30,639 bases of DNA from Deltaproteobacteria bacterium (GCA_023487865.1 JAMDBG010000089.1:10251-40889); one strand, 5' to 3'; positions 1 through 8,892 are shown, numbered from the stretch's first letter. Notes: generated from the sequence alone by a model not told the origin. Translations and numbers: made by a program.

Positions 1-648
1 AGCTTGACCAGCCTCATGATGATTGGGGGTGATGATGTCGAATCCCTCATACAGGGCAAAATCCCTCTGTTTTGGATCCACACAGGTGAAGACCGGACGG
101 TCGGCAATCTCCCTGCGGATGCCGTCGAGAAGGGACCGGGTCACTACCCCTTTGGAGTAATCGGAGACCACCAAGGCACCCAGATCATCCCGTATCGATC
201 TGATATGAGACAACATTTTCCGAATGCTTTTCACCTGTACGGGCCGGCGATCCTCCCGGTCGAACCGGACCATCTGCTGACCATGCGCGACAATCCGTGT
301 CTTGAGCGTTGTGGGCCGTCCCTCCTCCACAACGATGCCGCCCGTATCCACACCCCTGCTTCGGAATTCGGAGATCAGCCTCGCACCGGTTTCATCGGAT
401 CCAACCACGCCGGCAAGATGCACCCGGCCGCCCATGGCAAAGATATTGTTCAGCACATTGGCACAGCCGCCCAGCATGAAATTATCCCTGGCCACCTCCA
501 CCACCGGAACCGGTGCCTCGGGCGAGATCCGGGAAACCCGTCCCCATATGAAATGGTCCGCCATGATATCCCCGACGACCAAAACACCGGACCGGGGAAA
601 ATTGTCAATGATCGCAAATGCCCTTTTTTTACTCATGATCCGCTGCAT
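1..648 (-). CDS. hldE: D-glycero-beta-D-manno-heptose-7-phosphate kinase (HldE/RfaE kinase domain), 3' end outside window
   Basis: Partial gene running leftward off the window edge, about 216 residues visible. The reverse-strand translation reads VLVVGDIMADHFIWGRVSRI near the start, then SPEAPVPVVEV, GGCANVLNNI, VSDYSKGVV and ITPNHHEA. These match the order of motifs in the PfkB/ribokinase-type kinase domain of HldE, which phosphorylates heptose-7-phosphate at O-1 in ADP-heptose synthesis for the LPS inner core (cytoplasmic). Three in-frame ATGs lie at 654, 648 and 636; 648 is chosen because a GGTGGG lies about 6 nt upstream, but 636 is also possible. Whether the protein carries the second (cytidylyltransferase) domain cannot be seen, so it could be the separate kinase HldA/RfaE1. 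It is divergent from plsC and has a good promoter at 701-729. Confidence 0.9.
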   Translation of the reverse strand, partial: MQRIMSKKRAFAIIDNFPRSGVLVVGDIMADHFIWGRVSRISPEAPVPVVEVARDNFMLGGCANVLNNIFAMGGRVHLAGVVGSDETGARLISEFRSRGVDTGGIVVEEGRPTTLKTRIVAHGQQMVRFDREDRRPVQVKSIRKMLSHIRSIRDDLGALVVSDYSKGVVTRSLLDGIRREIADRPVFTCVDPKQRDFALYEGFDIITPNHHEAGQA

Positions 649-700
649 AGACATCCCACCAAAGCACCCAGGGAGAAAAGGTCATATTTCATAACGTGTT

Positions 701-729
701 ATGCTATTCGTATCCCTGGGGTTTGTCAA
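701..729 (-). promoter_or_regulatory. Sigma-70-type promoter for hldE
   Basis: On the minus strand, TTGACA (729-724) and TAGCAT (706-701) are separated by exactly 17 nt, about 50 nt upstream of the hldE start. The -35 is a perfect consensus and the -10 is a 4/6 match. Confidence 0.6.
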
Positions 730-773
730 CCCTTTTCTCGTAAACACCCCTACCGACATGGAAACATTCCCCA

Positions 774-802
774 TTGACTTCATGGAGATAATCAAGTAGT
801 TG
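774..802 (+). promoter_or_regulatory. Possible promoter for the plsC-uppP-ftsK run
   Basis: TTGACT (774-779), 17 nt, TAGTTG (797-802), about 60 nt upstream of plsC. The -10 is weak, so this is only a candidate. It is the best sigma-70-like match in the divergent hldE/plsC gap. Confidence 0.3.
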
Positions 803-863
803 TGCTGTGTAGTCATTGGTCCAGGTTCAATGCCCACATCCCTTTTCGACTCAGGACACGATA

Positions 864-1619
864 ATGATTCGCTCCGCCATTCTGGTCGTGATCGCCGTCG
901 CTGTTACCGCCTTTATGTCGAGTTGCGCTTTTCTGTTCCCACTCATTTCGCCGGGCGAGAACAAGGTGCACAAGATCGCCAATCTGTGGGCACGAATGCT
1001 GCTCTGGCTCACCAGCACCCGGGTCGATGTGATCGGCAAGGAAAATGTCCTTATGGAAAAGCCGCAGATCTTCATGGCCAACCATCAGAGCGATTTTGAC
1101 ATCCTGATCGTCCTGGCATACATCCCCGGACAGTTCCGCTGGATTGCCAAAAAGGAGCTTTTCAAAATTCCCATCTTCGGCAAGGCGATGAGAAACGCAG
1201 GGTATATCGAAATCGACCGGCAGAATCATGAAAAAGCCCTGAAGAGCCTGGACGAGGCGGCCCAGAAAATCCGGGAAGGGAAGTCGGTCGTCACCTTCCC
1301 CGAAGGAACACGCAGCAGGTATGGAAAGATCAGGCCGTTCAAACAGGGGATGTTCCATCTGGCCATCCAGTCGGGCGTCCCCATCGTGCCCATCTCCATC
1401 ATCGGCGCCCGTGAGATCATGCCGAAGCGGACACTGAAGGTGAAACCGGGCAGGATCACGATGGTCATCGACCGGCCGGTGGCTGTGGATGGATACACTC
1501 TTGAAACCAGGGGTGAGCTGATCGAAAGGGTTCGTCAGATCATCGTCAGTAATTTTGAGAATCAGGCCATATCGCGTAAGGATGCATCACTTGACGCCCC
1601 GAGAAAAGGTGCCTCGTGA
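864..1619 (+). CDS. plsC: 1-acyl-sn-glycerol-3-phosphate acyltransferase (PlsC family)
   Basis: About 251 residues. It acylates lysophosphatidic acid to phosphatidic acid at the inner membrane. Residues 1-30 form a hydrophobic N-terminal segment. The acyltransferase HX4D motif is seen as NHQSDFD (residues ~73-79), and the downstream FPEGTRSR motif, which binds the glycerol-phosphate, follows at ~145. Length fits the family (about 240-260). ATG 864 is chosen over an upstream TTG at 816: AGGAC lies 6-7 nt before it and the first residues then form a clean hydrophobic anchor. The stop overlaps the GTG start of uppP (GTGA at 1616-1619), so the two are likely translationally coupled. The pairing of phospholipid synthesis with undecaprenyl phosphate recycling makes sense as an envelope operon. 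Confidence 0.9.
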   Translation: MIRSAILVVIAVAVTAFMSSCAFLFPLISPGENKVHKIANLWARMLLWLTSTRVDVIGKENVLMEKPQIFMANHQSDFDILIVLAYIPGQFRWIAKKELFKIPIFGKAMRNAGYIEIDRQNHEKALKSLDEAAQKIREGKSVVTFPEGTRSRYGKIRPFKQGMFHLAIQSGVPIVPISIIGAREIMPKRTLKVKPGRITMVIDRPVAVDGYTLETRGELIERVRQIIVSNFENQAISRKDASLDAPRKGAS

Positions 1620-2456
1620 CACTGACCGAAGCCATCATCCTGGGGATTATTCAGGGGCTTACCGAACCGCTGCCGGTCAGCAGTTCGGCACACCTGGTCA
1701 TCATCCCCGCATTGATCACCGGCTTCCACCAACCAAGCGTCTTCTTCGATGTGGTTCTGCACCTCGGTACCCTTGTCGCAGTGGTTTTTTTCCTGCGGAA
1801 GGAGATTGCCGACATCATCGCCTCCATACTGCCCGAAACAGCCTTGAAGGGCGCTCTCCCGGCAGCAACGGGGGAAGAAAGGACCGCCAACCGCAGGCTG
1901 CTGCTGCTGATCGTTGTGGCGACCTTTTTGACCGGCGTGATCGGCATCCTTTTCAAGGACCGGATCGAGCGGCTTTTTGAATCTGTAGAGACGACGGCCG
2001 CCATGCTTTTGATAACGGGGCTTTTGCTTTTCCATTTTCCTGTCGGACAGGATCAAGAAGGGAAAGAGAGAGAAGGGTGCGATGAATCTGACGGACGGGA
2101 TCGTCATCGGGCTGGTCCAGGCCGCGGCGCTGATCCCCGGTATCTCGCGATCAGGTTCCACCATTGCCTTCGGGATCTTCCGGAGACTGGAGAGGGAAAC
2201 AGCGGCCAGGTTTTCCTTCCTGTTGTCCATTCCGGCGATTGCCGGCGCCGCAGTCCTGAAAGCGGCCGATATGACGCAGATCCCCGCCGGGGATCTGATC
2301 GTCATGGGGGCCGGTTTCCTGTCGGCAGCCGGGGCGGGATTTTTTGCCTTGAAACTCCTCTTTATGGTAATAAACCGGACAGGGCTCACTCCCTTTGCCT
2401 ATTACTGCTGGGGTGCCGGCGCCGCCACACTGATCGTCCGGGGCATTCTGCCCTGA
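1616..2456 (+). pseudogene. uppP: Undecaprenyl-diphosphatase UppP (BacA), broken by a +1 frameshift
   Basis: UppP removes one phosphate from undecaprenyl diphosphate, recycling the lipid carrier for peptidoglycan and O-antigen, in the inner membrane. The N-terminal half is read from GTG 1616 and contains the first catalytic motif (GLTEPLPVSSSAHL, ~15-28) and TM segments up to about residue 138. The second half, with the PGISRSGSTI motif, is in the next frame, open from before 2082 to the stop at 2454-2456. The two frames join naturally around 2030-2041, in a run of short T and C tracts (cttttgcttttccattttcctg). Removing one base there gives a single protein of about 279 residues, the normal family length (E. 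coli 273). Cause could be a true mutation, sequencing error or programmed slippage; the homopolymer setting favours error or a recent mutation, since the flanking halves are undegraded. Confidence 0.85.
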
Positions 2457-2491
2457 AAGGATAAGCCGGAGAAACCGGTTGTGCTGAAAAG

Positions 2492-4783
2492 ATGAGCGAG
2501 AGAAATTCTGTTCAGAGAAGAGCTGCGGAAATTGCCGGGGTCTGTTGTCTGGCCTTTGCTATTTTTCTGCTGCTGGCGCTGTTTTCCTATCACCCCCTCG
2601 ACCCCTCCTTTACCCATTATGATCCGGACGCTCAGCTCCGCAATCTGACCGGTTCCGTCGGATCGTACACCGCGGATACGCTGATCAAACTGATGGGGGT
2701 CGGCATCTTCTGGCTGCCGGTGGTGCTCCTGGTAGCCGCTCTGGGGTACCTTCGCGAGCCACTCTTTAGGATCGGGCCAGCCGCCATCGCCGGACTCATC
2801 GGCCTTATCTTCGCCACCTCCGGCATTTCTGCCCTGCTCATCGGAAATATTGAGATCTATGGCACCGCCCTGGATGCAGGTGGTCTGATGGGAAAGGTCA
2901 CTGCGATCCTGCTCAACGCCTACCTGCGCCTGGCCGGATCGCTGATCATCCTTGTCCTGATCATGATCATCGCGCTCATCATTCTGTTCGATTTCTCGGT
3001 CCTGACCTTCGCGGGAAGATCGACGGCGGTCACGGGAACGATTCTGAAAATGGGTGGAGGACTTATCGCTTTCTGCCGGGAGAGATTCAGAAAGAAGCCG
3101 GAAGCCTCAGCCATGATTGAACCGGATAAAGCGACAGCAACCGAACCGCTCATCGTGGAGACGGAGCAGGAAACTCTCAAGGAAAAACTGCAGAAGGCAG
3201 AGCAGACCCATTTTGAGTTCAGCAGCCGCTTGAGCGTAAAATTCAAGCTGCCTCCCTTGACCCTGCTCGATCGTCTGGTGAGGAAAGACACTCGGATCAA
3301 GCGGGAAAACCTGATCGCCAACTCCCGTACCCTGGAAAAGAAACTCTCCGATTTCGGCGTCGAGGGAAAGGTGATGGAGGTGAAGCCCGGCCCTGTCATC
3401 ACCATGTACGAGCTGGAGCCCGCTCCCGGGGTAAAGATAAATAAGATAACAAATCTTTCCGATGACTTGGCACTAGCCCTTCGCGCCCCGAGCATCCGAA
3501 TCATCGCCCCAATCCCGGGCAAAGGGGCCATCGGCATCGAGATCCCCAATCAGGAGCGTGATCCGGTCCGTCTGCGTGATGTTCTCGATCATGCGGCATT
3601 CAAGGATTCACCCTGCCGGCTCCCCATCGCCCTCGGGGAAGACATCGTGGGGGCACCCGTGATCGCCGACCTGATCCGCATGCCCCATCTTCTGATCGCC
3701 GGAACGACGGGTTCCGGCAAAAGCGTCTCGCTCAATGCCATGATCTGCAGCATCCTTTTCAAGGCGCCTCCGGATGAGGTCAAATTCCTCATGATCGACC
3801 CCAAGCGGCTCGAACTATCGGGTTATGAAGGGATCCCCCATCTCCTCCATCCGGTTGTCGTCAATCCGAAAAAGGCCTCCCTCGTCCTGCGCTGGGCGGT
3901 GGAGGAAATGGAGCGACGCTACCAGATCATCGGTGAAGTCGGGGTGAAGAGCATAGAGGCCTACAACCAGTTCCGCAGCGGTCACCGGCCCAGCCCGGAC
4001 ACTGTGATGCTTGCAGTCGGCAAAGAAACAGGAAAAGATCGGGGGAACATCACCAAAGCCCCTTTGATTCCGGGTGCCGATGGCCAGGCGAGTGCAACGG
4101 CCGGGGGTCAGCTCAATACCGGATCACTTCCGGACAAGCTTCCCTACATTATCATTATTATCGACGAACTCGCCGATCTGATGATGGTCGCTCAGAGAAA
4201 TGTCGAAGAATCGCTGACACGCCTTGCCCAGATGGCCAGAGCCGCGGGGATCCATCTGATTCTTGCAACCCAGCGTCCCTCCGTGGATGTCATCACCGGA
4301 ATTATCAAAGCCAATTTCCCGACCCGGATTTCATTTCAGGTCTCCTCCAAGGTGGACTCACGGACGATCCTCGATCAGATGGGGGCGGAAAAACTCCTCG
4401 GGGCCGGAGACATGTTGTTTGTCCCTCCAGGCTCATCAAGACTGGTCCGGATCCACGGCGCCTACGTCTCGGACACCGAGATCGAGCGGATCGTCGATTT
4501 CATAAAAAAGCAGGGGCAGCCGACCTACGACGAATCGATCACGGAGTTTGAGCCCGATACGACCGAGGAGAGACCGGAGGAGGATTCCGATGAAAAGTAC
4601 GATCAGGCCGTCGAACTGGTGACGGATCTGGGGCAGGCTTCTATTTCTTTGGTGCAGAGGTACATGAAGATCGGTTACAACCGGGCCGCCCGGATCATCG
4701 AGCGGATGGAGGCAGAGGGAATCGTCGGACCGTCCGATGGTGTCAAACCCAGGAAAGTCCTCGCGCGAAAACTGCCGCGCTGA
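2492..4783 (+). CDS. ftsK: DNA translocase FtsK/SpoIIIE
   Basis: 763 residues. FtsK is a septal, membrane-anchored hexameric motor that pumps chromosome ends through the closing septum and activates XerCD at dif. The N-terminus (~20-175) holds about four membrane segments. A linker with many Glu/Lys (~195-245) is short compared with enterobacterial FtsK. The alpha/beta motor follows, with Walker A GTTGSGKS (~404-411) and Walker B IIIIIDELADLMM (~550-563), then ATQRPSVDVITG and SRTILDQMGAEKLLG. The C-terminal gamma winged helix (~690-760: DQAVELVTDLGQASIS, RIIERMEAEGIVG) would read KOPS-type DNA sequences. About 35 Gly/Ala-rich residues precede Walker B, a variable-length surface loop in this family. 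It starts 35 nt after uppP. Confidence 0.95.
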   Translation: MSERNSVQRRAAEIAGVCCLAFAIFLLLALFSYHPLDPSFTHYDPDAQLRNLTGSVGSYTADTLIKLMGVGIFWLPVVLLVAALGYLREPLFRIGPAAIAGLIGLIFATSGISALLIGNIEIYGTALDAGGLMGKVTAILLNAYLRLAGSLIILVLIMIIALIILFDFSVLTFAGRSTAVTGTILKMGGGLIAFCRERFRKKPEASAMIEPDKATATEPLIVETEQETLKEKLQKAEQTHFEFSSRLSVKFKLPPLTLLDRLVRKDTRIKRENLIANSRTLEKKLSDFGVEGKVMEVKPGPVITMYELEPAPGVKINKITNLSDDLALALRAPSIRIIAPIPGKGAIGIEIPNQERDPVRLRDVLDHAAFKDSPCRLPIALGEDIVGAPVIADLIRMPHLLIAGTTGSGKSVSLNAMICSILFKAPPDEVKFLMIDPKRLELSGYEGIPHLLHPVVVNPKKASLVLRWAVEEMERRYQIIGEVGVKSIEAYNQFRSGHRPSPDTVMLAVGKETGKDRGNITKAPLIPGADGQASATAGGQLNTGSLPDKLPYIIIIIDELADLMMVAQRNVEESLTRLAQMARAAGIHLILATQRPSVDVITGIIKANFPTRISFQVSSKVDSRTILDQMGAEKLLGAGDMLFVPPGSSRLVRIHGAYVSDTEIERIVDFIKKQGQPTYDESITEFEPDTTEERPEEDSDEKYDQAVELVTDLGQASISLVQRYMKIGYNRAARIIERMEAEGIVGPSDGVKPRKVLARKLPR

Positions 4784-4850
4784 GGCTCTGAACACCCTGC
4801 ATAACCCCGCATAAAAGATTATCTTACTACACAGTCGGGAAATAGGTCGC

Positions 4851-6197
4851 ATGCCTGCCAAAAAGGTCCACATCGTCAGCCTCGGCTGTCCAAAAAATCT
4901 GGTCGATTCCGAAGTCATGGCCGCCGCTCTTGCTTCGGGCGGCTATCTCCTTACAGACAGGCCGGAGGAGGCCGCCGTCATCCTGATCAATACCTGCGCC
5001 TTCATCCGCCCGGCCAAGGAGGAATCGATCGAGGAAATCCTCCGCATGGCGGCCTGGAAGCGCGGAGGAAACGGGCCCTGCACACACCTGGTCGTGACCG
5101 GATGTCTCCCCCAACGATACGGAAGCACCCTGGAGGAGGCCTTGCCGGAGGTGGATCTCTTTCTCGGTGTCGCCGAAATCCCCCATATCGGTCGTCATCT
5201 GGACGGCCTGTTTCAGCCCGCACGACACCGGCATCACTCCATCATCGGCAAACCGACATTCCTGATGAACGCCGGACACCGACGCCTGATCTCGACACCG
5301 GCGCATAGCGCTTACCTGAAGATCGCCGACGGCTGCTCCAACCGTTGTTCCTACTGCGCGATCCCTACCATCCGCGGAAAGGCCCGGAGCAGGACGATCG
5401 ACGACATCGTCGGGGAGGCGGAACTCCTTGCCGCCCAGGGCGTGCAGGAGCTGATCATCACCGCGCAGGATACAACAGCCTATGGGCTGGACCGGAAAGG
5501 ACGGCCGACGCTGAGCCGCCTTCTCCGCGCCTTGACTCAAGTCGGCGGCATCTCCTGGATCCGCATCCTCTATACCTATCCGGCCCACCTGACTGAAGAG
5601 CTCCTCCGGACCATGGCCGCGGAAGAGAAAATATGCCGCTACCTGGACATCCCCATCCAGCACAGCGATGACGCGATCCTCAGGGCCATGCACAGACGGG
5701 GGGGAGGTGAACTGATTCGGGACATCATCAAAAGGGCGAGGGAAATCGTCCCCGACATCGCCCTCCGGACCTCTCTCATCACCGGTTTTCCGGGAGAAAC
5801 CCCCAGGAGATTCGAAAACCTCCTCTCCTTTGTCCGAGAAATCCGTTTTGACCATCTGGGGGTCTTTACCTATTCCCCGGAGGAGGGAACAGAGGCCGCT
5901 ACCCTTCCGTCACGCATTTCGGAGAAAGAAAAACAGCGGCGCCGGGACATCCTGATGGAGGTCCAGGCCGGGATCTCCAATGATATCAACAGCACTCTGA
6001 TCGGCACGCGGCAGGAGGTCCTCGTTGAGGGGAAAAGTGATCTTTCCGGTTACACCCATATGGGGAGGTGCCGACGCCAAGCCCCGGAGATCGACGGCGC
6101 CACCCATATACGGGGAGGAGCGGCTGAAACGGGCCAGCTGGTCACCTGCCGGATTACCGCCGCTGATGATTACGACCTGTTTGCCGAAATCATCTGA
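4851..6197 (+). CDS. rimO: Ribosomal protein S12 methylthiotransferase RimO (radical SAM)
   Basis: 448 residues. RimO adds a methylthio group to an aspartate of ribosomal protein S12 in the cytoplasm. The UPF0004 domain shows its three auxiliary-cluster cysteines: C13 (SLGCPKN), C49 (INTCAF) and C85 (TGCLPQ). The radical SAM motif is CSNRCSYC (C162, C166, C169). A TRAM-like RNA/protein-binding domain occupies the last ~65 residues. The SLGCPKNLVDSE start is typical of RimO rather than of MiaB. Length is normal (about 440). It lies 67 nt after ftsK with only a weak AGGTCG ribosome site, and is probably the last gene of the run. Confidence 0.95.
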   Translation: MPAKKVHIVSLGCPKNLVDSEVMAAALASGGYLLTDRPEEAAVILINTCAFIRPAKEESIEEILRMAAWKRGGNGPCTHLVVTGCLPQRYGSTLEEALPEVDLFLGVAEIPHIGRHLDGLFQPARHRHHSIIGKPTFLMNAGHRRLISTPAHSAYLKIADGCSNRCSYCAIPTIRGKARSRTIDDIVGEAELLAAQGVQELIITAQDTTAYGLDRKGRPTLSRLLRALTQVGGISWIRILYTYPAHLTEELLRTMAAEEKICRYLDIPIQHSDDAILRAMHRRGGGELIRDIIKRAREIVPDIALRTSLITGFPGETPRRFENLLSFVREIRFDHLGVFTYSPEEGTEAATLPSRISEKEKQRRRDILMEVQAGISNDINSTLIGTRQEVLVEGKSDLSGYTHMGRCRRQAPEIDGATHIRGGAAETGQLVTCRITAADDYDLFAEII

Positions 6198-6235
6198 TCG
6201 ATGAGCCGATCCTCATCCATGATGATAAAATCTTA

Positions 6236-6264
6236 TTGACAGACAAGACATCCTTACGTATCCT
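6236..6264 (+). promoter_or_regulatory. Sigma-70-type promoter for the metalloprotease
   Basis: TTGACA (6236-6241), 17 nt, TATCCT (6259-6264). It predicts a 5' leader of about 155 nt before the protease start at 6429. No obvious attenuator was seen in the leader. Confidence 0.6.
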
Positions 6265-6428
6265 CCATTCATGCAGAAGCCCTTTCTTCATTGAAGCGCC
6301 GCGCCCGCCGTTGCAGGAAACGGGATATGAGGATTACCATTTGAAATGTCGTGGGTTCGGCAGCAAGACCCCGAAGAAATAGGACGATCTTGGCAGCGGT
6401 ATCTTCGAATCGATAAGGAGGAAAGAAT

Positions 6429-8111
6429 ATGAAAAAAAAGCGCTTTTTGTTTCTCGTTTTCATCATGGTCCTTCTGGCATCCGTCAGCTATCTGTCCCTT
6501 GCGGATCATTGGCAGGTCGGCGCATCGGAAGCCGTCGCCCTTCCGGAGCTGTTTTCAAGCGCCACGGTGAAAGGGAAGGCAGATGCAACGGTCGGCCGGA
6601 AAATTATCAGGCAGCGTCACGTCAATATCAATTTAAATGTACTGATGAAAGCGGACGGCTCTCCCACTCTGGACAACAAGGCGTTGAATCTGAAGCTGAA
6701 TCTCTTTGACGATGTGGCCCTGACCGCAGTCATTGACAAGACAGAATCGGTGTCCGCGGGCGGCCGTTCCTTCCTCGGCCGAATCGCTGACGTTGAAGGG
6801 AGTTTCGTCGTCCTCTCCGTTTTCGACGGCATCATGGCCGGCAACATCACCGTTCCCGGGGCATTCTATCAGGTGCGCTATGTCGGCGAAGGGGTCCATG
6901 CCGTTTACCAGATCGACCAGTCCGCCTTTCCTCCCGAGCTTCAGCCTATCCCCGTACCTGATCGGGGCAGCGATTCATCAGGAAATGCAGTTCCGGAGAA
7001 AGGGGACAGCGGCGGAACGATAGACGTCATGGTGCTTTATACGCCGGCGGCGCGCAGCGCCGCCGGCGGTACGTCAGCGATGCAGGCCCTGATTACCCTG
7101 GCGGTTTCGGAAACGAACACCGGCTATTCCCAGAGTCAAGTGACCCAGCGGGTCCGTCTGGTCCATTCCACAGAGGTCAGCTACACCGAAGTTGATTTCG
7201 ATACGGATCTGGCGAGATTAAGAGGCAAGACGGATGGGTACATGGACAATATACATGCCCTACGTGACCAGCACGGAGCGGATCTGGTCGTATTACTTAA
7301 AGGAGGAGGCGATTACTGCGGCCTTGGCTATATGATGACCAGCCTCGCCAGCACTTTCGAGAGTTATGCCTTTTGCACTGTGCGCCTGGATTGTGCGACC
7401 GGATATTATTCTTTTGCCCACGAGATGGGGCACAACATGGGATCCCATCATGATCATGCCAATGCAACTGGTACCGTCATTTATCCTTACTCGTATGGTT
7501 ACCAATCCCCCTCAAAGGCCTGGCGGACGGTCATGGCTTATGATTGTACGGGCACATCCTGTCCGCGTATCAATTACTGGTCTAATCCCAATCTGACATG
7601 GACGGCGACGGGAGAACTGATGGGTGTTTCCGGCACGGGAAGTACCGCTGCCGACAATCACCGTTCACTCAACAATACCGCTTACACGGTCGCCAATTTT
7701 CGGCAAGAGGTAGCCACGACGACAACCACAACGACCACCACCGTAGCACCGACAACGACCACCACAGTGCCGCCGACGGAAGGGGGCGGTGGAGGAGGCG
7801 GATGTTTTATCGCAACGGCAGCCTATGGCTCCTATCTCGATCCCCATGTACAGGTTCTGCAGAACTTTCGCGATCGGCATCTGCTGACGAACGGACCGGG
7901 CCGGGTATTCGTTGGGCTTTATTATCACTATTCCCCACCGGCGGCCGCCTTTATCGCGGATCACGAAATCCTGCGGGCAGCGACACGCGTCCTGCTGACG
8001 CCCGTGGTCTATGCCGTCAAGTATCCCTCAGGTTTTTTGGGGGTCTGCTTTCTCGCGGTGATCGTGAGCGGCGGCGTCTATCGGAACCGGCGGAGAGTCT
8101 CCCGTATATAG
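6429..8111 (+). CDS. Secreted zinc metalloprotease (metzincin) with Thr-rich linker and CFI-box C-terminal domain
   Basis: 560 residues. An excellent AAGGAGG (6414-6420) fixes the ATG. Residues 1-25 are a signal peptide (KKK, then a hydrophobic core). A propeptide-like region follows, then a reprolysin-like catalytic domain with HEMGHNMGSHHD at 331-342 (three zinc-binding His and catalytic Glu) and a Met-turn in the TVMAYDC segment. At ~427-450 is a linker made almost entirely of Thr, Val and Pro, then a Gly run. C459 begins CFIATAAYGS, the hallmark of the CFI-box C-terminal domain of secreted proteins, with the VQVLQNFRDR and YYHYSPP motifs. The end is a hydrophobic segment (~538-552) followed by RNRRR, like a C-terminal sorting or anchoring signal. 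Substrate is unknown. The protein probably acts outside the cell or tethered to its surface. Confidence 0.85.
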   Translation: MKKKRFLFLVFIMVLLASVSYLSLADHWQVGASEAVALPELFSSATVKGKADATVGRKIIRQRHVNINLNVLMKADGSPTLDNKALNLKLNLFDDVALTAVIDKTESVSAGGRSFLGRIADVEGSFVVLSVFDGIMAGNITVPGAFYQVRYVGEGVHAVYQIDQSAFPPELQPIPVPDRGSDSSGNAVPEKGDSGGTIDVMVLYTPAARSAAGGTSAMQALITLAVSETNTGYSQSQVTQRVRLVHSTEVSYTEVDFDTDLARLRGKTDGYMDNIHALRDQHGADLVVLLKGGGDYCGLGYMMTSLASTFESYAFCTVRLDCATGYYSFAHEMGHNMGSHHDHANATGTVIYPYSYGYQSPSKAWRTVMAYDCTGTSCPRINYWSNPNLTWTATGELMGVSGTGSTAADNHRSLNNTAYTVANFRQEVATTTTTTTTTVAPTTTTTVPPTEGGGGGGGCFIATAAYGSYLDPHVQVLQNFRDRHLLTNGPGRVFVGLYYHYSPPAAAFIADHEILRAATRVLLTPVVYAVKYPSGFLGVCFLAVIVSGGVYRNRRRVSRI

Positions 8112-8390
8112 ACATTTCCACAAAAACAAAAATAGGAAGTCAAATCAATCCGTAGAGATGCTGCAATCGCTGATCTACAGGGGGAAAAACGCGTGTCATG
8201 ACGGACAACAGGCATTCAACGAAGAGACCGGACGTAAATCCGTGCTGGGTGAGATCCTCACGCCGACGCTGCCCTTGAAGTCATTGCGAATAAATGGCCC
8301 CGGGCCCGGACAGAGTTGAGGTGGGTCCGACCGAGGCCGAAAAAGCCGCCGGAGAGTCGTTCTGCTTCAGGAAAATGACCAGGATAAAAA
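8112..8390. other. Intergenic stretch between the protease and the biotin carrier
   Basis: No recognisable gene. An ATG-started open stretch of 51 codons begins at 8158, but it has no Shine-Dalgarno sequence and resembles no family I know, so I do not call it. Confidence 0.5.
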
Positions 8391-8421
8391 GAGGGCGCCT
8401 TCCACACGGGAAGGCGCCCTC
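8391..8421 (-). terminator. Rho-independent terminator of the biotin carrier gene
   Basis: Perfect 13-bp inverted repeat (8391-8403 with 8409-8421), GC-rich, 5-nt loop. Read on the minus strand it is followed by TTTTTATCC (8390-8382), and it lies 40 nt past the stop of the leftward biotin carrier gene. It could also stop rightward protease transcription, though the plus-strand side has only an interrupted T run. Confidence 0.8.
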
Positions 8422-8460
8422 TTCATGTTCTGTTCATCCAGAGAGTCCTGAATTGGGAGT

Positions 8461-8676
8461 CTATCCGATGACTATCATGAGCTGATCCGTTTCCACACTG
8501 TCATTGGCCTTGACTTTGATTTCCTGCACCGTGCCGTCAGCCGGTGCGTAGATCGGATTTTCCATCTTCATGGCCTCGAGCATGATGACCTCATCGTCTT
8601 CCTTCACCTGGTCGCCCACCTTGACCAGAACCTCCAGGATCTTACCCGGCATTGGGGCTTTCACCTCTACACTCAT
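8461..8676 (-). CDS. Stand-alone biotin/lipoyl carrier protein (biotin carboxyl carrier type)
   Basis: 71 residues, a single biotinyl domain with nothing else. The biotin-accepting lysine is K37 in EAMKMEN, and the opening APMPGKI and closing GDxV-type turns are typical. An upstream in-frame ATG at 8760 would add 28 unconserved residues; ATG 8676 is preferred because GGAGG (8689-8685) sits 8 nt upstream. The domain carries CO2 between a biotin carboxylase and a carboxyltransferase. Free-standing 70-residue carriers occur with acyl-CoA carboxylases and with decarboxylating sodium pumps of the glutaconyl-CoA type. No partner subunit is in the window, so its enzyme is unknown. It appears monocistronic, with its own terminator. 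Confidence 0.9.
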   Translation of the reverse strand: MSVEVKAPMPGKILEVLVKVGDQVKEDDEVIMLEAMKMENPIYAPADGTVQEIKVKANDSVETDQLMIVIG

Positions 8677-8827
8677 TCCCACTACCTCCGTCTTATGATG
8701 AATATCGTTTGTCGTCCCGCAGCCTACGTCCCGCTGCAACCCCATTTCCCGTCCAGACACAGCCTTGATGGCGGAAAGGGTCCCGCCACATATTTTCCTT
8801 TTCCGAATCCGTCACGTCAGCGGCTTT

Positions 8828-8854
8828 TCTATACTTACTGATCGATCAAGTCAA
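8828..8854 (-). promoter_or_regulatory. Possible promoter and palindrome for the biotin carrier gene
   Basis: Minus-strand TTGACT (8854-8849) and TATAGA (8833-8828) flank a perfect palindrome TGATCGATCA (8839-8848). The spacing is only 15 nt, short for sigma-70, so the promoter call is weak. The palindrome between the hexamers could be a repressor site. Confidence 0.3.
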
Positions 8855-8892
8855 GACCAAAGTATCTTTTTCACCTTTGATCGGACGAAATC

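Noticed and set aside
4..777. A 257-codon plus-strand open frame at the left end
   Set aside because: The minus strand carries an unmistakable HldE kinase domain here, so this is its shadow.
7716..7782. Short ACGACAACC-type DNA repeat as a CRISPR or tandem-repeat element
   Set aside because: It is the coding sequence of the Thr-rich linker in the protease, not an independent repeat array.
8158..8313. 51-codon open frame after the protease gene
   Set aside because: No ribosome site, no recognised family and no context support.
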